Positions 55,040 through 64,000 of a stretch of DNA of 64,000 nt are shown piece after piece; positions within the stretch are counted from its first letter, which is position 1; the number at the start of each line of letters is the position of its first letter. Origin of the DNA: Gnetum montanum (taxonomy: Eukaryota > Streptophyta > Gnetopsida > Gnetales > Gnetaceae); assembly GCA_015680685.1 (NCBI GenBank), contig MNCI01034026.1:432905-496904 (forward strand). Direction: 5' to 3'. Made by a program: the position numbers and the translations under genes. The notes beneath the pieces are model-generated. The model ran no database searches and was not told where the DNA came from. It worked only from the letters and a program-made list of their open reading frames with translations.

Positions 55040-58000
55040 AGGAATGGTTGAATTCAGGGAGGAATGGAGGTTCAACATTGGATACATGGGGGATGGAAGG
55101 CTTCCATGCTAAATATTAATGCTCTCCATAATAAGAAATCTCCTTTTGGTCTCTCTCCCAATGCACTGCTTATCAAGAATGTGAATTGTGACTGAAACTT
55201 ATAAGAAATAATCATAAAAGTCAAACACAAATCTAAAATGCTTCCCTCTAAAAACCAGTTTCCCATTTAGTGTAGCTTAACCCCAAGTACAATAAATTTC
55301 AAGGAGGAGAGGGGGAAATTCTCATACCCCCCACTACCTAAAGCCACTAAAACATAAACTTTTAGCCATTTTTAGCAACTAAAACTTATCATTTCCAACC
55401 TCAGGCTTCCAAAAGGGGGTTAGGCCTTGCCAAAACTGGACAACTTGGATTTCCACACTAAGGAAACATTTTCCAAAATGGAACAAGGAGGGTAACATTA
55501 ATTCCTATCACTAGCACATGTCTAGCCCAAGTTTGATTCCTGAAGTGTTCCCACAAGACCTAGAACCCCTCCAAGCACCCTTGGCAACCCAGAAACCTCA
55601 TCGAACCTAGTTGAAATTGGTCAAAACCTTGGGATTTTGGATTTCCATGTTATGGAAGGCTTCATCCATAGTAATCCTCTCATCCACAACATGGATGGAT
55701 GAGGTGAAGCCAAAAATTACCAAAAATGACTACCTAGTAGCCATTTCTTAAAACCCAGTACTCCCTCACAACCTTTGGTAGCATAGATTGATCTTACAAT
55801 AAGTTGATTCTCCTTCTATAGCTTGTTCCATGCTAGTGAAACCTCCCTCAACATTGGTGAGAATGGAGCTATCATGAAACCTAGGGGGTAAGAAAAAAAC
55901 CCCAAGTTATGACATACAATAGCTAAAAAACCTACTCTGGTAACTGGTAGACCCTATCGAAATCCTTCAAAGCTTCCAAAGACCTTAAAAATAGTTAAAA
56001 ATGGTACAAACTACCATCCACCTCTCATACATGATATGGGAATCATGCATAGCATGGAAGAAAAGGGTTAGATTGCATGAGACACCTAAGAGCCTTCAGA
56101 TTGATGGATATTAACACCAAACATTAACCGTTGACTCTAGCAATGCTACAGGCTAACATGCATGGTTGATTAGCTATCAAAATATCCTAGATATAATTTT
56201 CTTGGTTCTTTCATGCTAAGGAAGACCTCTTACATTCTACATAACATGGAAACTAGGTGGCGTGACTAGAAAAGTTTGTGGAGAATCCCAAAAATAAGAA
56301 AACAACCTCAAATTACCTTATACCTAATACTAGAGCCTTAAAAGGCTCTCTCCATAAGCCAATAGAATGTCAAAAATCAATAAAACTTAACTTCTTAAGG
56401 TTATTCCACAATAAGAAGAACCTCACCCACCCTGAGCATCCCATTCCTAGCATAGATGAAAGGGGTAAAGATAAAATATTTAAAGTTTTCATGAAGATTG
56501 ATTCTTGGAACCAATCCAACACTTCTAGAAGCCACTAAATTTCTAGAGGTCACCTATAATAATTTAAAATTACCCTCCTAGGACTCTCCATATTGAGGAT
56601 AATATCTTCCACACTAAGCATCCTATCCCTAGTGTGGATGAAAAGGAAAAAGCTTGCAAACCTCTCATAGCCTTCAAAGTAACCAAATTTTGACCCTAGA
56701 CATCTATAGTTAGCACTAGTAGTTCTATGGACACACATGCAAAGCCATAACTACTAAAAACTAGCAAAACTCAAGGCCCCTTAGTTTCTCCTGATTGGGA
56801 ACCATCTCTTCTACACTAGCTAGTGTGGAAGCATGAGAGAACTTTGGGGGGACTCAAAAATAGCCTCTAGGTACCCTAAAAAGATGATAGCAAGCATGTT
56901 GTATGTCCTAGGGCACTGTCTATGCATCTTATAATCCTCATACTCGTAAAAATTAATCATAAATAGCCAAAAATCCTTTCCCCTCAATCTTCCATCTTGA
57001 GCATTAGAACCCTAGTGTGGAAGAAGGGGTAACATCAAAAACCACTTAACAACCATTAAAATGATCAACCTTTGACACTAGGTAGTAGTAGTTGATACTA
57101 GCAATCTTAGAAACCCACATGGATGACCAAAAATGCCAAAAAATAGTAAAAATAGAGCCCCCTAGTTCCTCCATGTTAATACCTACCTCTTCCATGTTGA
57201 CCAACATGGAAGTAGGGGAGAGGGAGGGGGAACTTTTCAGGGACTCAAAAATAGTCATTGGACACCTCAAGTACACATCCTATAGGCCTACATCAACTCT
57301 AAGACCAATTTTACATCTACTAGAGCCCTTAAATCCTATAATAGTGACTCCAAATGATCCAAAATATTTTCCTTAGTCTTCCATGCTGAGCATACCATCC
57401 CTATAATTGAAGAAAAGAGGGAAGCTCAAAAACCACCAAGAAAACCTCACAATTGACTAAACATGATCTCAAACCCTATTCCTTGATCCCAGCTACCCTA
57501 GCAGCACACATGCATGGTTGATTGAGGCCAAAATCATTCTATATTTGATATATGTGATTTTTCCATGCTGGGAACCCTCTCCTTCATATTGGCTAGCATG
57601 AAGACTAAAGGAGGGATTTATTTGGAGTTCATAAATAGCTGAAAATAAAATCAAATCACCTTGCATGCACCTTAGAACATTGTGTTCATTCTTTGGAGTC
57701 TTCAAACCTTAGAAAATTAATCCTAAATGATCAAAACTCTATTCCCCCAATTCTTCCACGTTAAGCACCCCATCCCCAATGTGGAAAAATAAGGGAAAGT
57801 TGAAAAAATACGTAGTAATACTTAAAAATGCCAAATTTTATCCTAAAACCTTAGTGACTTTGGTACATGACATGCATAGTTAATTGTGACTCAAATTGAC
57901 CTAGATCTATGATTCTTGTCTCATCCACATAGGAGAAGGTTCATTCCATGCTGGGCAATGTGGAAATAGAGGAAAAAGCTACTTTTCTAGTTTTGGTGGT

Positions 58001-58760
58001 AAGATGGCACTCTCAAAATCTAAACATCTATGCCGCAGAAGCCTAATACCTCATAGCCATAAAATCTTGCTCACTTAACCTTATTCTTATCTCCAAAACC
58101 CATTCCCACCAATGTTCCACACTATAGCAACTCCCCTAGCATGGAAATAGGGGGTGAAACTTAAGATTCCTGAGTAACTTCTAAATGTGTTGAAAATCAA
58201 CCAGAAACTTACAGAATCATGATTTACATCCCTAAGAGCCTAAAACGCCTAGGTGATGTGCTCTTAAACCACTCTAAAACCATGAAACAAGTGTCTTTGC
58301 ATTCTTCTACACTAAGGATATTGTGCACAACATGGAATAAAGTGGAGGAAGCCATTTCAACATGTTTTGACACCCAAAACTAACTCAATTTGCCTCAAAA
58401 CAATGCTAGATGATGCACGAGTTCCAAATCTATGCTCTAGCTATTGATTTTACTTCGTATGACCTTTTTTTGATTAAGATTTTGATTCTCCACATTGAAC
58501 CCCCTCTCTTCCACATTGACCAATGTGGAAACATGGGTGGAAGGATACAAAACATGATTTTTGGCCTTTATAGATGTTTAGAGTGCCGAATTTTGATAGA
58601 TTTGGCTTTGTGCTTCATTGGGGAGGCCCCATGACCTCAATTTTGGACCTTTAGATGTCTTGAAATATACTTCCCTTAGTTTCCATGTTGAGGGTTCCTT
58701 CTTCCACTCTAGCTAGCATGGAAATATGGGGAGCCTAGCATGGAAGCTTCAAAACTCTTA
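55040..58760 (+). repeat. Diverged tandem array, unit about 190 bp, about 19 units
   Basis: A landmark TTCCAYRYTRRG, usually followed 10-30 bp later by its partial reverse complement (for example CTTCCACACTAAGC...CTAGTGTGGATG at 56609-56638, CTTCCATGTTGACCAACATGGAAG at 57187-57210 in two parts), recurs near 55090, 55455, 55653, 55832, 56200, 56610, 56810, 57000, 57187, 57381, 57567, 57758, 57937, 58116, 58305, 58500 and 58682. Spacing is thus 170-200 bp or a multiple of that. Longer-range words (ACATGCATGGTTGATT; GGGACTCAAAAATAG at 56860 and 57241) recur at about 383 bp, so units alternate in pairs. There is no coding signal. Confidence 0.75.
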
Positions 58761-59395
58761 ATTTTCATGTCCAAATAGCCCAAAAACAACTAGCCATAAA
58801 CTCATCTAAGCACCTTGTGACCCTAAACCATGGCTTTCTAAGGCCTAAAATTAGCAAAACCAAATCCTCTTTTGCCTATATTAGCCAATTCCACCATATG
58901 TAGCCTATTTATCTTGATTTTTGGCTTATTAGATAATGCTTTGACTTATTTTAGGCTTGATGTTGCATTGTAAGCCTTGTTGACCTTCTTGTGACCTTTA
59001 TGTAGCCTTATATTTTTTTATTTGATTTTATAGCTTTATTTGGCCTTTGATTAGTATCAAATAGTGAGGTTTGACCTTCCTTGATCACCATTTGACACCA
59101 TGTGACCACAACTTGATATGGCCTTATATTAGCATCATGGCCTACTATGGCCTTAATTTGAAAAAACCCTATCTTTTTTGGTCATGTGTAGTCTTATTTC
59201 TTATACTTCCATTTCATTGACCTTTGTTTGAACTTTATTTTTCATCTATTACACTTTGTTGATTTTTACCTCATTGGTAGCCTTGAATGGCCTTTTTTGC
59301 ATTAGAATATCATATATTTACATGGTTCTATATCATTTTAGCTTTATTTATTCATCTTTACCTAGGTGTCACTTAACATGCCTATGGTTGACATG
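58760..59395. other. Segment between tandem array and element T RT
   Basis: No gene is seen. Words such as GGCCTTA, GACCTT and TGTAGCC recur often, giving a weakly repetitive texture. The last bases, TTGACATGTAGGATC, share CATGTAG with the point where protease resemblance ends on the other side (about 49456-49462), a possible duplication around the 10-kb insert. Confidence 0.4.
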
Positions 59396-61035
59396 TAGGA
59401 TCAAAGTATGAGTACCTGGAAGGAGATCAGTTTACCTTTGAGCTTAACTAAGCCTCATAGTGATGTTGAATTGTACATCGACCCCGATTGCCTAGATCCT
59501 TAGCCTAAAAGTCTTGTTGAGCACATAGCCTTGATAGAGAAACCTCTAGAATGTTCTAAAAACCTAGTCAAAACCCTTGACATAGAGGTAGGCGACATAA
59601 CCAAAGACTCTCTAGTTGAGATTCCTATCACAACACATAGTGGTGAGGAGAAAACCCTTTAACTAAGATCCTCGCTAGAACTTTAATATGCTCAAGACAT
59701 CACCAAGGTTCTACAAGAAAACATTAAAGACTTCACTTGGTCATATGAAGATATGCTAGGCCTAGACCTACATTTGATCTAGCACAACATCATACTAGAC
59801 CCTAGCATTAGACTAATTAAGCAAAAAGTGAGAAAGATTATATCTAATTTGGCCTTGGTAGTTTCTAATGAGATCTCAAATCTATACCAAGCTAGTTTCA
59901 TTAGGGCTATTGGATATACAAAATGGATGTCCAACATAGTGGTAGTTCCTAAGAAAAATGGTAGTATCAGTATTTACACCAATTTCCAAGATCTAAATAA
60001 AGTAATCATTAAGGATGACTTCCCTCTATCTAGTATTGATCAACTTATTAATAATATAGTTGGACATACCTTGTTGTTCCTTATGGATGAATTCTCAAGA
60101 TGTAATTAGATTAGGATCAATCTAGATCACCAACTTAGCATAACCTTCATGACCCCTTGAAGTAGCTTTTACTATACCATGATGCCCTTTGTCCTTAAGA
60201 ATGTAGGAGAAGCCTATGAATGAGTCATGACCTATATCTTTAGTGATTACATGTTAGGTTTGCTCAATGATTATGTAGATACTATTGTTATTAAGTCCAA
60301 AGGGAAAAATGACCATGCTAATGACCTAGAGCTTGTGCTTAAATGATGCATCAAGTCTGAGCTTAGGCTCAATCTTGACAAATGTGTTTTTAGTGTCAAG
60401 ACCAACAAGATTCTTGGCTTTGTAGTACTTGAAGTAAGGATACCTATTGATCTTTATAAGGTTAAGACATATCCAAGTTAGCAATACCTACTAATGTTAA
60501 GGAGCTTCATGGATTGCAAGGCATAAAGAAATTTATTTGTAGGCTTATCACTAGGCTCACTAATAATTTACAACCCATACAACATTTTCTTAAGAAGGGG
60601 GCTTACTATGAGTGGATGGCTCAATGGTAAGAGGCCTTTGAAAACCTTAAGCAAGATTTTATACAATTTCCAATGGTCTATCCTTCACAATAGGGTAAAT
60701 TATTATATATCTACCTTGCCATATCCAATGTATCCATTGCCTCTCTACTTTATCAGAAACATGATGATGGAGTAGAGATTCCTATAGACTACTTTAGCCC
60801 TACATTAGTTTCCCATGAGACCTGATACATTGAAGTGAAGAAGTATTGTCTAGCACTAGTCTTCTTATTTAATAAGTGGAGACACAAAATCTTTAGAAGC
60901 TGAGTTAACATCATTTGCAAGGACAACATACGTAGAGCCATAATGACCAACAACTACGAAAGTAGTTGTATAGCCAAATGGAAAGCCATAATTGTAGAGT
61001 TCGACGCTCGTTACATCTCTAAATCCTCAATGAAA
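59395..61035 (+). pseudogene. Element T reverse transcriptase and RNase H (Tat/Ogre-like, broken)
   Basis: After a linker, the pre-RT motif FTWSYEDMLGLDL (59735-59772) precedes RT proper: WMSNIVVVPKKNGSISIYTN, FQDLNKVIIKDDFPLSSIDQ and FLMDEFSRCN (59920-60107), then MPFVLKNVGEAYE. In the catalytic box YVDTIVIKSK (about 60270-60300) the second Asp is Thr. LRLNLDKCVFSVKTNKILGF closes RT near 60420. RNase H is seen as IDYFSPTLVSHE and KYCLALVFLFNKWRHKIF (60785-60890) and in the end segment EFDARYISKSSMKV (about 60999-61040). There are numerous stops. No integrase follows. Confidence 0.82.
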
Positions 61036-61763
61036 GTGTGACATCTAAAAATGTTAGTCGATGGAACATCGAGAGATCACTGGGCATATAGCCTAACCCT
61101 GAATCTGTGAGAGGGTCATGCTAGAGAAAATGGAAACGAGGTGCCTTGAATGGTCTTGTCAATCAAACAGGGACTTACGTGGTGTTAAAATGAGTGTGTG
61201 TGAAAAGGGTTTATACTATGTTACGTGCAAGCATTAGGTCCAGGAAAGCTAGAGCATAGCGAGGTGTCCCAACCTAAGAATTGTGATGTGCATGTGCAAA
61301 TATGTATGAAAATGTAAGAAAAATACAAGTGTTATGCTAAATACCAAAGAGAAGTGCTTGAGAAATGCAACAAAATTTGAGAATAGCAGTGCACCATCCC
61401 AAAAAAGGGAGTGTAGCTAATTCACAAAGGTATACACAATGTACAATAGGCGTAGTGGGAGTGTAGTCATAGCAATGGTGGTATCAGGCTGTGAAGTTTG
61501 ATGCTCACTGTATTGAACTATGCCTACCGATTTGGTAGCCACGGTGTACCATGTGATGTCCTATGGGGTTGCAATGGGGCTGTAGTGTACCGTGTGGTGT
61601 AGGTGTGCCTCTCTACCAATGTGGTGTGCTCTAGGTCTCATTCACCCATGAAGCTAAGTTCCAAGATGCCAAAGTTCCAAATGCCAAATGGAAGTGCCAA
61701 TTGCCTTGCTGGTGAAAAAATGGAAGCCTCCCTTCTTCTCTTTCTTGAAACATTAGGGCGTGG

Positions 61764-61778
61764 GGGTATTTATAAGGC
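61764..61778 (-). promoter_or_regulatory. Minus-strand TATA box below the 54-bp array
   Basis: CTTATAAATACCCCC on the minus strand, about 75 bp downstream of the last repeat. Confidence 0.5.
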
Positions 61779-61849
61779 TAGGGTTAGCCAAAAATGCAGA
61801 TCAGGTGCCATGTGGCAGTGTGGTGGGTGGGACCACATTTTCTACTATG

Positions 61850-62340
61850 CTTATCCTATGTTACACATAGGACACAGGACACTATCTACTACACTCGTTC
61901 TGTGTTACGCGTGGGACACAGGACGCTAGTTGGTACTATCTACTACACTTGTCTCGTGTTACGCATAGGACACAGGACGCTAGTTGCTACTATCGACTAT
62001 GCTCGTTTCATGTTATGTGTGGGACATAGGATGCTGGTTGCTACTATCCACCGTGCTCGTCCCGTGTTATGCACAAGACACAGGATGCTAGTTGCTACTA
62101 TCCACCATGCTCATCCCATGTTACGCATGGGACACAGGATGCTGGTTGTTACTATCCACCGCACTCATCCCATGTTACGCATAGGACACAAGATGCTAGT
62201 TGCTACTATCCACTGCACTCATCCCATGTTATGCATAGGACATAGGATGCTGGTTTCTACTGTCTACTGTGCTCGTCCTATGTTACGCGTGGGACATGAG
62301 ACACTGGTTGCTACTATCTACTATGCTCGAACACTATCTA
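61850..62340 (-). repeat. 54-bp tandem repeat, nine copies
   Basis: GGACACAGGATGCTAGTTGC and the following bases recur with GACACA at 61871, 61915, 61969, 62023, 62077, 62131, 62185, 62239 and 62293. All steps are 54 bp except the first, which is 44 bp. Because 54 is a multiple of three, a 217-codon open frame appears (61794-62447), but it only reflects the repeat. The array lies upstream of the minus-strand TATA box, so it may be a U3 enhancer-type repeat. Confidence 0.92.
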
Positions 62341-62560
62341 CTACTCCTGTCCATGATTACTGTGCCCTTCCACTATCTACTATGCTTATCCACTATCAAG
62401 ATGCAAATAGTGGATCATGGTGTAAGATGCAAATTCAACATGGTTGATAGTGACCATGGCATGAAGTGGTTTGCCCCTAAAATGTTGACCTCTCATCAAA
62501 GTGCTTATGAAAGTGTCAAAGTTAATCCAAGGTTGGGCCAATCATGAAGCTACAACATTG

Positions 62561-64000
62561 TCAATTTGCTTGGGGATGTGTTTCTCCCCATTTTTTTTTT
62601 GTTTTTATTTTTATTTTTTGTAGTGTTGTGAGGTGAACCTTCTTTGGGTTCAGCTTACTATTGAATGTTACTGCAAGTTGGCCATCAAGGAGATCAACTT
62701 TGTTTCCCAGGGATGATTCGTATTACATCCACGTAGGCTTTAACCATGCAACAGAGGCTTTTAAAGGATTAGTTATGTTACATCGACCATGGGTTCTATA
62801 GTTGATATGAAGAGAATGCCATATGCATCACAATGTATATGCATCTAAGGGATGTGTAATCATGAGTATATGGGAGATGAGAGGATATGGGATGATGAAG
62901 TGGATGTGCATAGGTTGTAATGAGGATGAGGGGGATGTGCACTCTTGAGTGGCTTAGCTAGTCCAATCATGCATATTAGAGAAATTTGGTAACTTGCTAC
63001 TATGACAAGATGCATCTTTGCATGACCATCTTCGAGGCTTCATCCTACAAACACCACTCCAAGAAGACAAGAAAACCACACAACATGAAATGAAAGGGTA
63101 AATGCCAGATGTGAAGATGCTACAAGTTCTAGACATGAAGATGCTGTAAATGTGTCAAATGTTTTGCCAGATGCAAGTGCTTAGGAAGCCAGTGAAAGTG
63201 CTAGGGTGATGATGCTACAAGTCCTCTAAAGGCAACACTAATGGAAAGTGCTTCAAAAGATTAGGAGAATGATGGGAGGCAATGATGCTTTGAGTGCCAC
63301 CAAGGATTTCACCAATGGCAAGTGCTCGAATCAGATCATCAACATGCCAGTTTAAAGTCCTGGCAAACTATGAACGTAGTTTAAGGTCTTGGTAGACCAT
63401 GATGTGCTATTTTATAGTCCTATTAGGTTGTTGGATGCTAGTTTAATGTCATAGAAAACAATGGATGTTGTACCAATTTAACATCATGACCCAAGGATGA
63501 GCTATTATGCCAGTTTAATGTCATGACCCAAGGACGATTTGTGCTAGTTTATAGTCATAGTAGACTATTTACCTTGCTTGTGTAAGGTGCGATGCTACAT
63601 GCATAGTCATGCTATGTGCCTATGAGATCCTACAAAACTAAACAAGAAAGAACATCAAGTGGCAACTATTGTAAATAGATTTGAAATTCACAAAGGAAAG
63701 TAGTGCAAAAATTGATAGTTTTAGGTCGTTCCGGGTCATGGGCTAGTTTAAGGCATTTTCAGGCCATGTGTTTTTGTTTTTTTTTTTTCAAATGAAATGC
63801 ATAAGATAAGTATATGAATGTATAAACAAAGTAGAAATGTGTAAAAAAAGTGTTGTGTGTAAACTAGGCAAGCAGGTGAAATGTAAATGCATGAACAAAT
63901 GCAACCCAAGAAAAAACCAAAAATGCATGGCCAATGGAGGTAAGGGGTGAGCTACTGCTTAACGTGTTTTTGGCCAAGGAAAAGTCTTGATCAGGTAGCA
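62561..64000. other. Unclassified sequence to the window end
   Basis: T-rich tracts (62589-62625; 63775-63789) and moderately repetitive text (GATGATGCTACAAGT-like words at 63115, 63210 and 63285) are present. No protein domain was recognised on either strand. Confidence 0.5.
63330..63580 (+). repeat. Short tandem repeat, AGTTTAAAGTCNTGG-type units
   Basis: GCCAGTTTAAAGTCCTGGCAAAC, TAGTTTAAGGTCTTGGTAGACC, CTAGTTTAATGTCATAG, CCAGTTTAATGTCATGACCC and CTAGTTTATAGTCATAGTAGAC recur at about 35-50-bp spacing. The same family is found inverted at 49690-49795. Confidence 0.75.

Larger units (their letters stand above)
61041..62560 (-). repeat. V: LTR-like block with minus-strand promoter
   Basis: A minus-strand TATA box (CTTATAAATACCCCC, about 61778-61764) lies just downstream of a 54-bp tandem array (61850-62340). 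Tentative ends are TGACA (61041) and TGTCA (62560), an inverted repeat placed where RNase H coding of T stops on the left and a poly-pyrimidine tract (minus-strand purine tract, 62580-62640) begins on the right. No partner LTR and no matching target duplication were found, so this is provisional. Confidence 0.35.

Noticed and set aside
61850-62340. CRISPR-like regular repeats
   Set aside because: Units are contiguous, with no unique spacers, and the context is a plant nuclear genome. It is an ordinary minisatellite.
61794-62447. 217-codon open frame with an 18-residue repeat (HRMLVATIH type)
   Set aside because: It is produced by the 54-bp tandem repeat, whose length is a multiple of three. 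There is no conserved start context, and the frame does not extend into unique sequence.
1-64000. Host protein-coding genes, tRNA or rRNA genes
   Set aside because: I searched both strands for recognisable conserved motifs and saw none outside transposable-element domains and the unidentified U structure.

Overview
This window looks like a non-genic stretch of a very large plant nuclear genome. It is AT-rich, contains no intact host gene that I can recognise, and is filled with decayed LTR retrotransposons inserted into one another. Ty1/copia elements with a tRNA-iMet-type primer site (TGGTATCAGAGC), Ty3/gypsy elements of Athila/Tat and chromovirus type with a tRNA-Asp-like primer site, TGNCA-type LTR ends and 5-bp target duplications are all plant hallmarks. 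The depth of nesting and erosion suggests a gymnosperm or another giant-genome seed plant, but the species cannot be read from the sequence.

Layout: (1) 1-8171, minus strand: an Athila/Tat-like gypsy element F (5' LTR, PBS, gag, protease, RT, integrase, 3' spacer; its 3' LTR lies outside the window). (2) About 8600-12745, plus strand: a poorly preserved element H with two related LTR-like blocks. (3) 12780-15961, minus: copia remnant A (LTR, PBS, gag, integrase). (4) About 16140-45490, plus: chromovirus-type gypsy element D, carrying nested guests. Copia-type element B (16233-21961, TSD GAAGA) sits in its 5' LTR. Copia-type element C (30221-45361) sits in its 3' LTR. Gypsy-type element G (30337-38919, TSD GTTAA) sits inside the 5' LTR of C. 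D is therefore older than B and C, and C is older than G. (5) 45491-46600, minus: copia gag fragment E. (6) 46600-49440 and 59395-61035, plus: a Tat/Ogre-like gypsy element T, split by about 10 kb. That 10 kb holds a decayed intron-containing gene-like structure on the minus strand (U), a 270-bp perfect inverted repeat beside a gap, and a diverged array of about 190-bp tandem repeats. (7) 61040-64000: an LTR-like block V with nine 54-bp repeats above a minus-strand TATA box, then unclassified sequence.

The most interesting signal is shared by G and C. They belong to different superfamilies (gypsy-type gag and copia-type gag), yet both lack pol, and both carry after gag an accessory ORF resembling the 'putative plant transposon protein' domain. 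In both, that ORF is preceded by an internal promoter-like cassette: the same motif array found in that element's own LTR U3 region, followed by a TATA box (GATATCGC palindromes in G; AAGATGTCTT repeats in C). This suggests a recurrent dual-promoter, two-gene design of non-autonomous retroelements. All coding regions here are broken by stops and frameshifts and are annotated as pseudogenes.
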